Shown here: one piece after another, positions 1-7,711 of the stretch
How positions within the stretch are numbered: the first letter of the stretch is position 1
How the letters are laid out: every line of letters begins with the position of its first letter
From: Actinomycetota bacterium
Lineage (GTDB): Bacteria > Actinomycetota > AC-67
Length of the DNA stretch: 47,954 bases
Reading direction: 5' to 3'
NCBI GenBank assembly: GCA_040905475.1
Contig: JBBDRM010000085.1
Coordinates: 67,959-115,912 of the forward strand
Translations under genes and position numbers: made by a program
The notes under the pieces: generated by a model
Seen by the model: the letters and a program-made list of their open reading frames with translations, nothing else
Database searches by the model: none
What the model was told of the DNA's origin: nothing

Positions 1-61
1 CGTTGAACTCCACGGGCCTACCTAGCGGCGCATAACGGGGGCCTGATTCGCGCCTCCACCG

Positions 62-874
62 TCAAAGCGCAACGGTCACGCGCAAGAACGTCGCGGGAAT
101 GGAGGTCATGTCCTTGCGCGAGCTCTTGTTCTGTGTTTCGAACAGGTCCTCCAGTTGCCTCTGCAGATCCGCAGCGCGCCCGCTCTTGTCTGCGGCTTCG
201 AAAGCATTCATGGTCGGCCCGTAGTATTGCTTGAACAGACCGACGAACTCCGCCGGTGTGCCGGAACAGTTGAAGATAAAAGTGTCACGCGCGAAAGATA
301 CTTTCTCGGCCGGAACTCCGGCAGCGACAAGGCGCTCGGTCACGCTGCTCTCGACGCCCCAGGTCATCGGGCTGACGAAGCCTTCCGGCGGTGGCGGCGT
401 GAACGCCGAGCTGATCTTCAAGATCTGCGCGACCAGCGTCGGATCGTTGGGGATCCAGTTGCCCATGATGATGCGTCCGCCGGCCCGGGTGACGCGGACC
501 ATCTCGCTCGCCACATCGAACGGCTTGGGCGCGAACATCGCGCCGAAGATGCTTACGACCAGGTCGAAGCTCCGATCCTGCACTCCCTGCAGGTCGGAGG
601 CATCGCCCTCCTGAAACCTGCAGTTGGCGAGTCCCAGCTCCGCCGCACGCTTGTTGCCTGCGGCGACGAGGTTGCTGGCGATGTCAACGCCCAGTACGTC
701 GGCGCCGCGTTTCGCCGCAGGGATGGCGGTGGTTCCGTCACCGCATCCGAGGTCGAGCACCTTGAGGCCTTCCGTGATGTCGAACTTGTCGACGAGCGCC
801 TCCCCGCTTTCGCGCATGGTCTCCGCGATGCGCGTGAAGTCGCCCTTTTCCCATAGCGCCTGGTTCGGATTCAT
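62..874 (-). CDS. Class I SAM-dependent methyltransferase
   Basis: A 270-residue Rossmann-fold methyltransferase that would move a methyl group from S-adenosylmethionine to an unknown small-molecule substrate. Motif I (VLDLGCGDGT, residues 39-48) and the acidic motif II (GVDIA, about residue 61) are intact, and a post-core helical region follows. The ATG at 874 is chosen because a strong Shine-Dalgarno (GGAGGAAGGAG) lies just upstream; an in-frame start at 916 lacks one. The gene begins 81 bp beyond the attC-like site at 955-1030 and runs in the same direction as the other cassette genes, so it may be a cassette passenger, but no attC is visible in the 61 bp left at the window edge. Family certain, substrate unknown. 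Confidence 0.85.
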   Translation of the reverse strand: MNPNQALWEKGDFTRIAETMRESGEALVDKFDITEGLKVLDLGCGDGTTAIPAAKRGADVLGVDIASNLVAAGNKRAAELGLANCRFQEGDASDLQGVQDRSFDLVVSIFGAMFAPKPFDVASEMVRVTRAGGRIIMGNWIPNDPTLVAQILKISSAFTPPPPEGFVSPMTWGVESSVTERLVAAGVPAEKVSFARDTFIFNCSGTPAEFVGLFKQYYGPTMNAFEAADKSGRAADLQRQLEDLFETQNKSSRKDMTSIPATFLRVTVAL

Positions 875-954
875 CTGATCGCTCCTTCCTCCGTGGTTCA
901 CGGTTGGTGACGGCATCTAAGTTACCGCTGCCACCCTGTGCGCTTCGGTTTGAC

Positions 955-1030
955 GCCTAGCGACCCTGCGGCCCATCGGCCGCGATCAGAACGAAGTGCC
1001 GACGCGGTCCGTTGCAGCCGCGAGTCGAAC
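955..1030 (-). repeat. attC-like recombination site A (degenerate cores)
   Basis: A 76 bp repeat. Its inner arms (CCCTGCGG, CGGCCGCGAT, GCGGTCCGTTGCAGCCGCGAG) nearly match the copies at 2369, 6690, 7057 and 7712. The outer cores are decayed: GCCTAGC replaces GCCTAAC and GTCGAAC replaces GTTRRRY, so it may no longer recombine. The arms pair with each other, as expected for attC. It lies between the methyltransferase and the IS110 remnant. Confidence 0.65.
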
Positions 1031-1256
1031 TTCATGAAAATCATCAAGGCTTCGATCCATCTCGGTGAATGGTAGCGTCGCCGGACCGGGAGCGGGGCTT
1101 TGGAGGGAGAACGCGGTCGGACAGGCCGATGCAGCTTATGAGCTGAGAGCTCGTCGAGTTAGTTGGCCGCCCCTGCGACTGACCCGGTTGTGCTGCGAGC
1201 ACGCATTCTTGGGTGTCGTTCGCCCACCTGTTCTCCCGCGTCTTGGATGAAAGGAG
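1031..1256. mobile_element. Presumed non-coding left end of the IS110 remnant
   Basis: This stretch has no convincing gene. It separates attC-like site A from the start of the decayed IS110-type transposase, which it precedes in the reading direction. In IS110-group elements the non-coding sequence before the transposase carries the bridge RNA, so this may be what is left of that end. No clear terminal boundary or target duplication can be seen, and the limits are approximate. Confidence 0.35.
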
Positions 1257-1842
1257 ATGCACGTGCGCGCCATCGGCTTGGACGTCCACCGCGACTTCTG
1301 CGAGGTCGCCATCATCGAAGATGGGGTGATCCGCTGCGCTCGACGGGTCCGCACCCACTGCACGCCTTCGCCCACGCGTTGGAGCGCGACGTGGGCGCAC
1401 CATCGCCGCGGTCGCCGTCGCACGAAAACTCGCAGTGCTGTGCTGGCATCTGCTCACCAAGCAGGCAGGATTACGCCTATCAACGCCCGAGCCTCACAAG
1501 ATCCGCAAGCTCGAGTTGCTTGGTGGCGCGCCGCAGGCGCGAGGGGTGCGACGCACGGGCTATCGCAACGCCGAGGTCGCAAGCCAAGAGCGCGCCATCG
1601 CGGCGCAAGCGGAGGCTTCATACGCGCGCCTGGTCGCGGACTGGAAGGCGACCAGACCGTCGGGCAAGAACAAGGGCGCGGGTGCCACCACCGGGACGCG
1701 CATCTGATGAAAGCTCTCGCTCTCAAGCGGCGCGGCAGGCATCAGTCCCACACCTGCGCTTCGCTTCGGGGTCACCCGCACCCCGAACGGATTCAACCAA
1801 GGAGGGAGTGAGTGCGTCCAATCAGTTGACTTTCATCCTTAG
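1257..1842 (+). pseudogene. Decayed IS110-family transposase (internal deletion, premature stop)
   Basis: The N-terminal block (RAIGLDVHRDFCEVAI, from about 1263) is the start of the DEDD domain of IS110-family transposases and includes its first catalytic Asp. The next recognisable sequence, in a different frame from about 1399 (AVARKLAVLCWHLLTK, then IRKLELLGGAP), belongs to the far C-terminal part of the family, so most of the DEDD domain and the linker are gone. A TGA at 1705-1707 interrupts this frame, yet typical C-terminal sequence (TPALRFGVTRTPNGF) resumes in it and ends at a TAG at 1840-1842. The gene runs against the surrounding cassette genes. It is clearly non-functional. Confidence 0.8.
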
Positions 1843-1850
1843 CTCGCATG

Positions 1851-2093
1851 TCAACGCCCCGCGGAGCGAGCTCCTGGACCCAGTTCGCGGGCTGCTTCCT
1901 CCGAGACCTCGACGGGTGCGAAGAACTCCGCCGGGTAGAGATAGTCCTCACCGGACTCGTCTACCACCCTCAAGAAACCCTGAGCCGAGGCTGCGGCATC
2001 GGGAACAACGGCATAGAGCTTGCGCGGCTCCAGATCCTCCGCACCATCGTTACGAAGGCAAACCACGAAATCCGTCTTCCGAAGTGCGCTCAT
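1851..2093 (-). CDS. Small conserved protein of unknown function (second of a coupled pair)
   Basis: An 80-residue soluble protein with no signal or membrane segment. It resembles a conserved uncharacterised family with the pattern FVVCLRN...LRKLYAVVPD...RVVDESGEDYLYPAEFF. The start at 2093 overlaps the upstream gene's stop by 4 bp (ATGA), so the two are translationally coupled. I recall the two families occurring side by side in diverse genomes, which would suggest a shared unknown role. The pair sits between attC-like sites A and B. No enzymatic motif is evident. Confidence 0.75.
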   Translation of the reverse strand: MSALRKTDFVVCLRNDGAEDLEPRKLYAVVPDAAASAQGFLRVVDESGEDYLYPAEFFAPVEVSEEAARELGPGARSAGR

Positions 2094-2326
2094 GAGTCCA
2101 GCAATCGCTTGATCTTGAACGTCCGGCGCCCGACGCCGTGCGCCTCGTACCAGTGTACTTCGGCCTGACGGATCGTCCCATCCCTCAGTTCCACCAAGGC
2201 CTTGCCCTTGAGCTTCCGCCATCTACCGCGCCCGAATTGCCTGATCAGTCGCGCACGCACACGAACGGAGACGCCTCGAGCGATGACCTCCACATCTGAG
2301 ATGTCGCCAACAATCCGGAAGTACAT
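2090..2326 (-). CDS. Small conserved basic protein of unknown function (first of a coupled pair)
   Basis: A 78-residue basic protein with the conserved-looking segments GRWRKLKGKA and EVHWYEAHGVGRR.FKIKR, typical of an uncharacterised family of small proteins. The start codon is 43 bp past attC-like site B, the distance expected for a cassette gene. No Shine-Dalgarno is visible upstream; the sequence there is pyrimidine-rich. It overlaps the next gene by ATGA. The many basic residues could suit nucleic-acid binding or a toxin/antitoxin-like partner, but nothing in the sequence proves either. Confidence 0.75.
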   Translation of the reverse strand: MYFRIVGDISDVEVIARGVSVRVRARLIRQFGRGRWRKLKGKALVELRDGTIRQAEVHWYEAHGVGRRTFKIKRLLDS

Positions 2327-2368
2327 GAGGGGAGGCTACCGCCCCATGCCGACACTCACGCTCGGTCG

Positions 2369-2448
2369 AGCTAACGAACGACCCTGCGGCTCATCGGCCG
2401 CGATCGACGCGAAGCGGCGACGCGGCCCGTTGCAGCCGCGAGTTCGAC
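2369..2448 (-). repeat. attC-like recombination site B
   Basis: An 80 bp repeat with the same inner arms as the other copies. The left outer core AGCTAAC is followed by an extra AACG, apparently a 4 bp duplication, and the right core is GTTCGAC rather than GTTRRRY. It lies between the stop of the ABC permease (108 bp away) and the start of the small-gene pair (42 bp away). Confidence 0.7.
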
Positions 2449-2556
2449 GGCAAGTCACATCCAACACAGGCTAACCGGTTTGTCATGTCCTCACGGCTAG
2501 GGGCTCTTCAGGCCTCCCGAGCCAGCGCCATCTCGGGACAGGATATTTCGGACGGC

Positions 2557-4398
2557 CTAAGGACATGGGACGCCAAGAGATAGCGCGTTTAGGCCACCGC
2601 TTTCGAGGATCCCTTCGAGCGACGCTTCCACCTTTTCCGGCTCCGCGCGGCCTAGGCCGGCCTTGTAGCGTTCGATGAACTCGGCCTCGCTGAGCCCGAG
2701 GTCTCTGATCTGTTCTTCCAGCGTGGGGAGAGGCTCGAGGCCGAAGAGACGGATGGCGTCTTCTGTCGTCGTCCGCGGATCGACGAGCTCGTCCCAGTGG
2801 CGGCGAACGAGCGTTGCGACCTCCTCGCCGGGGCGTTCGAGAAGCTGCCCGGCGTAATGGGCCTCGGCGGTGCCCCATTCCACGTTCGACTCCCTGGCGA
2901 ACGGCCAATCGTTGAAGTAGATGTTGGGGCTTCCGAGGTCGATGGCAGGCCCGGTGTCCCACCCTTCATACATGCGGATCCCGTAGGGCTGGTCGTCGAG
3001 CCAGGAGCGCAGAGCGTTGCCCGCGCCCGTGGTGGATCGGCCGGCGAGCCATAGCGCCACCACGGTCCTCGCCTGCCCGATCGAGGTGCACGGACCTTGC
3101 GATTTGATGTCGCCGACGCGCGGCAATTCCGCATTCGGTTCGAGCTCTCTCCGCTCGAGCCGGGCGGCGTATTCCTCGACTTCGTCGGCGTTCCATCGGG
3201 CGACGAAGGTCTGCTCCGCCGACGGCAGGCCGACCGCCCACGACGCCACTCGGGAGGCGAGCGACATCTCGGAGATGCCGGCTTCGAACCGCGTGCCCCA
3301 CAGCGTGCCCGTGTGGATGGTCCCCGGATCGGCAGACGGCTGGCGGAAGGACTCTTCGTAGATGTTTCCGAAGCGTTGGGAGATCGTCAGGCCTCTCGGC
3401 GTCGAGACGAAGTCTTGGAGAACTCCCGTGACGACGGTGCGCCATCGCTCCATCCACGGGGCGTAGGCGCGGTACGCGCAGTAGCGAACGCCATCGTGGG
3501 CCTCGCAGATCAGCGGCTCCCGGGTGGCCACCTGCTCGGCGTCGAAGATCCGTTCCCGTCCTTGCGGGCGTGTCTGACCCCAGACGCCCGTCGCGACGAC
3601 CGCGATCGCCGCGAGGGCGGCGGCGACTCGGCCGAACCTGGGACCGTGACGCAGTCGCGCAGCCGCCAGAACGAGCGCTGCGAGGCCCGTGAGGTAGACG
3701 AGATGCCAGCCGGCCGGCCGAAAAACGAGCTCTCGCGCGTTCGCCTCGTCGAAGTTGATCCAGAACGCGCCCCACCGCAATGGGGAACCGACATCGCCCG
3801 CCTGGTACAGCTGCGTCCGCTGCATCAGGTAGAGCTGAATACCCCCGAGGGCGATCAGCCCCACGCTCCCCGCGATGATCGAGGGGACGACCCTTCCAAT
3901 GAGCACACCGCACGCCCCCAGGAAGAGGACCATCATGGGGCCGGATGCAAGCTCGTTCACGCTCGGAGACCACACCCCGCCGATCAGCTTCAGATAGCCG
4001 ACCTCGGCGGCGGTGAGAACGGCAGACGCGGCGACGGGATAGGCGAGCGCGAGCAGATGCGCGGAGGTACGCGACAGCGCCGACATCGGTTGCGCATCCA
4101 AGAGCTCTTCGGTGCCCGTACGCCGAGCACGCGTGGCAGCGACGTTGGACGCGAGGTAGGCGGCTACGGCAAGCGGCAGGATGGCCATCGTGATCCAGGA
4201 GTCGTCCCGATGCATCACGGGAGCCCGGGACCAGGTCACAAAGACGATCAAGGCAACGGAGAGCAGCACGCCGAACAGGAAGATCGGGCGGCGCAGGATG
4301 ATGCGGCCCTCGACGTGGGCAAGCGCGACGGTCGCCCGCCATCGCGGGCCCGGCCGGCTCTCGACCTCGATGCGACGAGCCTCCGTGGCGCTGCTCAT
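2557..4398 (-). CDS. ABC-2-type transporter permease with large C-terminal soluble domain
   Basis: A 613-residue membrane protein. About six to seven hydrophobic segments fill residues 30-270, beginning near RPIFLFGVLLSVALIVF. A soluble domain of about 330 residues with several Cys follows and probably faces the outside; I do not recognise it. It is the membrane partner of the ATPase encoded directly upstream, and their reading frames overlap by ATGA, which sets the start at 4398. It is the last gene of a four-gene operon headed by an ECF sigma factor, so transport of an envelope-active compound or a stress response is possible. Substrate and direction are unknown, although the partner ATPase is of the export type. 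Confidence 0.8.
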   Translation of the reverse strand: MSSATEARRIEVESRPGPRWRATVALAHVEGRIILRRPIFLFGVLLSVALIVFVTWSRAPVMHRDDSWITMAILPLAVAAYLASNVAATRARRTGTEELLDAQPMSALSRTSAHLLALAYPVAASAVLTAAEVGYLKLIGGVWSPSVNELASGPMMVLFLGACGVLIGRVVPSIIAGSVGLIALGGIQLYLMQRTQLYQAGDVGSPLRWGAFWINFDEANARELVFRPAGWHLVYLTGLAALVLAAARLRHGPRFGRVAAALAAIAVVATGVWGQTRPQGRERIFDAEQVATREPLICEAHDGVRYCAYRAYAPWMERWRTVVTGVLQDFVSTPRGLTISQRFGNIYEESFRQPSADPGTIHTGTLWGTRFEAGISEMSLASRVASWAVGLPSAEQTFVARWNADEVEEYAARLERRELEPNAELPRVGDIKSQGPCTSIGQARTVVALWLAGRSTTGAGNALRSWLDDQPYGIRMYEGWDTGPAIDLGSPNIYFNDWPFARESNVEWGTAEAHYAGQLLERPGEEVATLVRRHWDELVDPRTTTEDAIRLFGLEPLPTLEEQIRDLGLSEAEFIERYKAGLGRAEPEKVEASLEGILESGGLNALSLGVPCP

Positions 4399-5249
4399 GC
4401 GACGTCTTCGAGCAGGTCCCGGCCGACGAGGAGCATGTATCCGTCCTCGATCGTCGGCTCGGTGAGCTCGGCGCCCGGCGGCGGATCGCCGATGCTGCGG
4501 AGACGTCCTTCTCCTGTCCGCCACGACAGTCGCGCGCCGGCGGCCCGCTGATCGGCGACCCAGACCCTGCCTCGGGCGAGCTCCGCCAGCTCGCGTGGCA
4601 CTCCCTCGAAGACGCTCGCTCCGCGACGCAAGACGACGACGCGGCTGCACAGCGCTCGGACGTCCTCGGTCTGATGGGTGGAGAGAAGGACGGCCCGACT
4701 CTCGGCGAGGTCCGAGACCAGCTCGCGGAACCGGAGCCGCTGCTCGGGGTCGAGCCCCGCGGTGGGCTCGTCCAGGATGAGGAGCGACGGGTTCCCCAGC
4801 AGCGCCTGGGCGAGCGCGACGCGCCGGCGCATCCCACCGGAGAGAGCCTTGATCCGCCGCCCTGCGACGCTCGCGAGACCGACGACGTCGAGGACGCGCG
4901 CAACCTCCGCGTGCCGCTCGCGCCGGTTGGTCATCTCCTTCAGGATGGCGACGTAGTCGACGAACTCGAACGCGGTGAAGCTGCGGTAGAAGCCTGGCTC
5001 CTGCGGCATGTACCCCAGGCGGCGGCGGATCTCGACCCGCTGCCGCGCGTTCGACGGGTCGCGGCCCAGGATGCCGACCCGCCCCTCGTCGGCGGAGAGC
5101 ACGGTCGCGACGATCCGCAACAGCGTCGTCTTGCCGGCGCCGTTGGGCCCGAGCAGGCCGGTGACGCCATGACCCGCCTCCAGCGTCACGCCGTCCAGCG
5201 CCTGCGTGCCGCCGAAACGCTTCCGGACGGCGGTCAACGAGATCGACAT
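4395..5249 (-). CDS. ABC transporter ATP-binding protein
   Basis: A 284-residue ATPase that would power the adjacent permease. Walker A GPNGAGKTT (about residues 34-42), the Q-loop (YMPQEPGF), the signature LSGGM, Walker B LLILDEPTAGLD and the switch His (STHQTED) are all intact. The arrangement is of the CcmA/export class. A C-terminal extension of about 70 residues after the ATPase core may contact the permease or a regulator. The start ATG shares its A with the stop of the upstream anti-sigma gene, and the stop overlaps the permease start by ATGA, so all four genes of the operon are tightly coupled. Confidence 0.93.
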   Translation of the reverse strand: MSISLTAVRKRFGGTQALDGVTLEAGHGVTGLLGPNGAGKTTLLRIVATVLSADEGRVGILGRDPSNARQRVEIRRRLGYMPQEPGFYRSFTAFEFVDYVAILKEMTNRRERHAEVARVLDVVGLASVAGRRIKALSGGMRRRVALAQALLGNPSLLILDEPTAGLDPEQRLRFRELVSDLAESRAVLLSTHQTEDVRALCSRVVVLRRGASVFEGVPRELAELARGRVWVADQRAAGARLSWRTGEGRLRSIGDPPPGAELTEPTIEDGYMLLVGRDLLEDVA

Positions 5250-6067
5250 CAGCGCCTCCTCATCTCGAATCGTTCGCTACGGGCAGCGATCACGAGCGAG
5301 GAAACGATCGCGACGAGGGCGAAGAGGGCCTGGAATGGCCCGCGGAATGCCGCCAGGTCGTCGCGCGTCGCGGCGTATCCCACCGTGGTCAGCGCGATCC
5401 AGACGCCGGCCACCGCGCCGGCGGCGACCAGCGTCGTCGACACCTTCGTGGTCAGGGCAAGGGTCGACAGGGTCAAGCCGAGCGACGGCAGAAGCCAAGC
5501 AGCGGCGGTCCAGCTCAGGCGGGGAAGGAAAAGCGTTGCCACGGCAGCGAGGATCGTGGTGGTGGCGAGAACGGCGGCGGCTCGGAGGAACAGCAGCCGG
5601 AAGCTTCGCATGGGAGCTGTGAGGCCGATCTCGTACGTGGGGTCCATGCCGGGCCCGTAGGCGACTGCGACCCCCGCCACCGGCAGGAGCGGCGCGAGCA
5701 TGAGGAACAGCAGCAGGCCGCCGGGCCCGGCGTGCGCCGCGCCGACGGCGAAGCCGAGCGCGGCCGCGACCGCCGCGATCCACGAGATGCGGAGCGATGG
5801 GGTTGCGGCGATGAGCCGGGCGACGTACTCGGGGATCCCCGCGCGCACCATCAGCGCCTCGATGGGACCGCGCCGCGGCGCGTGGATCTCCGCGACGACC
5901 CCGCCCCAGATCCTCTCCAGGCTCGCTCGCTCCACGGAATCGCTCAGCCCGGCGCGGCAACGCGCGCAACGGATCAAGTGCGCCTCGACGGAAAACGACA
6001 AAGCGGCGTCAGCACGGCCATGCGCATAGGTCTGAAGCAAGGCCGCGTCGGCGTGCCAGTCACTCAT
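5249..6067 (-). CDS. Zinc-finger anti-sigma-factor-like membrane protein
   Basis: A 272-residue protein with an N-terminal HxxxCxxC motif (HLIRCARC, about residues 30-37), the zinc-binding signature of ZAS-type anti-sigma factors. About six hydrophobic segments follow between residues 90 and 265. It probably sits in the membrane and holds the sigma factor encoded immediately upstream, with which it overlaps by ATGA. Most such proteins have a single transmembrane helix, so the multi-span membrane part is unusual and may sense or bind the downstream ABC transporter. Function is inferred from the motif and operon position. Confidence 0.8.
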   Translation of the reverse strand: MSDWHADAALLQTYAHGRADAALSFSVEAHLIRCARCRAGLSDSVERASLERIWGGVVAEIHAPRRGPIEALMVRAGIPEYVARLIAATPSLRISWIAAVAAALGFAVGAAHAGPGGLLLFLMLAPLLPVAGVAVAYGPGMDPTYEIGLTAPMRSFRLLFLRAAAVLATTTILAAVATLFLPRLSWTAAAWLLPSLGLTLSTLALTTKVSTTLVAAGAVAGVWIALTTVGYAATRDDLAAFRGPFQALFALVAIVSSLVIAARSERFEMRRR

Positions 6068-6597
6068 CCCAGCTCACCCCTCAGCTGCGCGCGGGCGCGC
6101 ATCAGCCGCGTCCTCACGGTCCCCGCGGGGATGCCGAGCAGACGAGCCGCCTCCCGGGCGGTCAGGCCGTCGAGGATCGTGGCCTGAACGACGGCCCGCA
6201 GCTCCGGCGAGAGGCGATTGAGCGAGCCGGCCAGGTCCCCGTGCTCCACACCGAGAAGCACCTGCTCCTCGGCGGACGGCCACGACTCGGCGGCCGGACG
6301 CAGCACCGGCGCCGGCCGGCGCCGGAGCCGGTCGACCAACCGCCGGATCGCGATCCCCCACAACCAGGCGGCCACGTCCCCCTCGCCGCGCCAGCGGCGG
6401 GCACCGCGCCACGCGGCGACGAAGGTGTCCTGCACCGTCTCTTCCACGAGGCCGGGGTCCGCGCACCGCCGCGAGAGCCGGACGTGGAGCCAGGGTGCAT
6501 GCCGCTCGTAGAGCGTCCGCAAAGCATCGCGGTCGCCTGCGGCCACTCCCGCCAGTAGATCTCCGTCCTCCGGTCTATCCCCCGACGTGTCCCTCAC
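6064..6597 (-). CDS. ECF-type RNA polymerase sigma factor
   Basis: A sigma factor of about 177 residues with region 2 (LYERHAPWLHVRL through EETVQDTFVAAWRG) and region 4 (LSPELRAVV...REAARLLGIPAGTVRTRL, a helix-turn-helix). It would direct RNA polymerase to its own operon and perhaps other promoters when released by the downstream anti-sigma protein. I prefer the GTG at 6597, just after a purine-rich GAGAGG; the frame stays open to a TTG at 6654, but sequence before 6597 shows no family similarity. It heads the sigma/anti-sigma/ABC operon and starts about 93 bp beyond attC-like site C. Confidence 0.88.
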   Translation of the reverse strand: MRDTSGDRPEDGDLLAGVAAGDRDALRTLYERHAPWLHVRLSRRCADPGLVEETVQDTFVAAWRGARRWRGEGDVAAWLWGIAIRRLVDRLRRRPAPVLRPAAESWPSAEEQVLLGVEHGDLAGSLNRLSPELRAVVQATILDGLTAREAARLLGIPAGTVRTRLMRARAQLRGELG

Positions 6598-6689
6598 GAC
6601 CTCTCTGTCGTGCCGGCCGGTGGAAAAGGTTCGCCGTCCACACTCCTGAGCCAACCGGCCCGAAGCAAAAGGGTCCGTTTCGAGTGGCG

Positions 6690-6765
6690 GCCTAACAACC
6701 CTGCGGTTCAGCGGCCGCGATCGGCCCGAAGCGCGGAGGCGGTCCGTTGCAGCTGCGAGTTATCC
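6690..6765 (-). repeat. attC-like recombination site C (best-preserved cores)
   Basis: A 76 bp site with the full pattern: GCCTAAC on the left, GTTATCC on the right and complementary inner arms (CCTGCGGTTCAGCGG and CCGTTGCAGCTGCG). Read in the gene direction it is GGATAAC...GTTAGGC, a consensus attC. It ends the zinc-ribbon cassette (43 bp after that gene's stop) and precedes the sigma-factor operon. Confidence 0.8.
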
Positions 6766-6807
6766 GGCAACCACCGACCACAACAGGCAGGACACGGCGA
6801 CCGCAAA

Positions 6808-7038
6808 TCATTTCGAGCGCCCCGGCTTCCCGAACCACTCGATCCGACCACAATGAACACACTTCAAGATCGTGGCCTGCCGATCCGCAAAGTCGAATCC
6901 AAGAAGCGTCATTACGGCCGTGTTCAGAAGTCGTTTACGCACGATGAATTCATCACCACCGCAGTGAGCGCACGCCACCGGCTTCCCAAGAACATCGACC
7001 GATGTGGCACGCCGAGGAGCCCGTCTCAACCATCCCAT
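6808..7038 (-). CDS. Small zinc-ribbon protein (cassette-borne)
   Basis: A 76-residue protein with two CxxC pairs, CAHC (about residues 22-25) and CVHC (about 60-63), forming a predicted zinc ribbon. It ends with the family-like stretch CGRIEWFGK, and LLNTAVMTLLGFDFA lies between the knuckles. It belongs to a family of short zinc-ribbon, presumably nucleic-acid-binding proteins. The start is set by a GTGAGG sequence shortly before the ATG at 7038 and lies 19 bp from attC-like site D; the stop lies 43 bp from site C. The cassette is only about 370 bp. The function is unknown. Confidence 0.8.
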   Translation of the reverse strand: MGWLRRAPRRATSVDVLGKPVACAHCGGDEFIVRKRLLNTAVMTLLGFDFADRQATILKCVHCGRIEWFGKPGRSK

Positions 7039-7056
7039 CGTTACCTCACCGCGCCG

Positions 7057-7132
7057 GGATAACGACTCTCCGGCTAATCGGCCGCGATTGGCACGTAACG
7101 CGGATGCGGTCCGTTGTAGCCGCGAGTTATAC
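7057..7132 (-). repeat. attC-like recombination site D
   Basis: A 76 bp site with GGATAAC on the left and GTTATAC on the right, around arms CTCCGGCTAATCGG and CCGTTGTAGCCGCGAG. Several compensating or neutral changes separate it from sites C and E, so it is an independent, diverged copy. It lies between the stop of the 2H-phosphoesterase-like gene (32 bp) and the start of the zinc-ribbon gene (19 bp). Confidence 0.78.
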
Positions 7133-7163
7133 GGTGCAGCAAAACCCGAAACTCCACTCTTCA

Positions 7164-7691
7164 TCACCCCGTTAACTCCCCAGTATGCATGACGCTCATG
7201 GGCAACCCATCCAGAACGTAGAGCGCCATTCCACGAAGGACAAAATCTCTCTCAATCCGCGCCTGCATGAGGTCTTCGGCCTCCGCCTCCGTAACCGGCG
7301 ACCGACTCCGCAAGGTGCAGTGCGGGAAGAAGCCGTGCGGCGAAGGCTTGAACCGGATGCCGGAGGAGATGATGCGCCCATGCAGGGCTTCGAATGGCGC
7401 CGGGTCCTCGAGGGCGAAAACGAAGACATCGGTACCAGGGAAGCGCAAGGAGTCACCAAAGCGGGCAACAATGGGTGGGGTGCGGGCCGCAATCTCATCG
7501 AGCAAGCGCAGTACTGTCGCGGGGTCCTGTCCGGGTTCGATGACGTCGACGCCGCCTGATCCCGCGACCGTGATCTCAACCGGCAGCGCGGCGCGGAACC
7601 CGTCGCGGTGTCTGCGCCGGATCTCCATGATCCGAGATGCCACCGGCTCAGGTACATCGAGACACACGTAGGTCCCCGCCTCGAATGCCAT
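7164..7691 (-). CDS. 2'-5' RNA ligase-like (2H phosphoesterase superfamily) protein
   Basis: A 175-residue protein with the two-lobed 2H phosphoesterase layout, a superfamily that hydrolyses or ligates 2',5' or cyclic phosphodiester bonds. The second catalytic HxT motif is present (PHCTL, about residues 128-132). At the first motif the sequence is PVEIT, with Glu where the His is expected, so activity is doubtful or altered. The start at 7691 is 21 bp past attC-like site E; no clear Shine-Dalgarno is visible. The gene occupies its own cassette of about 650 bp. It is probably an RNA- or nucleotide-related protein of unknown target. Confidence 0.75.
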   Translation of the reverse strand: MAFEAGTYVCLDVPEPVASRIMEIRRRHRDGFRAALPVEITVAGSGGVDVIEPGQDPATVLRLLDEIAARTPPIVARFGDSLRFPGTDVFVFALEDPAPFEALHGRIISSGIRFKPSPHGFFPHCTLRSRSPVTEAEAEDLMQARIERDFVLRGMALYVLDGLPMSVMHTGELTG

Positions 7692-7711
7692 CTATTCGTT
7701 ATCAGCCGACC

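Noticed and set aside
1-61. A further attC at the left edge, after the methyltransferase stop
   Set aside because: GTTATGC-like and GTTGAAC-like cores can be picked out, but the conserved arm (CCGTTGCAG..GCGAG) is absent, so the site, if any, lies outside the window.
2150-2180. CTGACGGATCGTC near 2165 as a third copy of the steroid-operon operator
   Set aside because: Only part of the palindrome matches and it lies inside a coding region with no promoter context.
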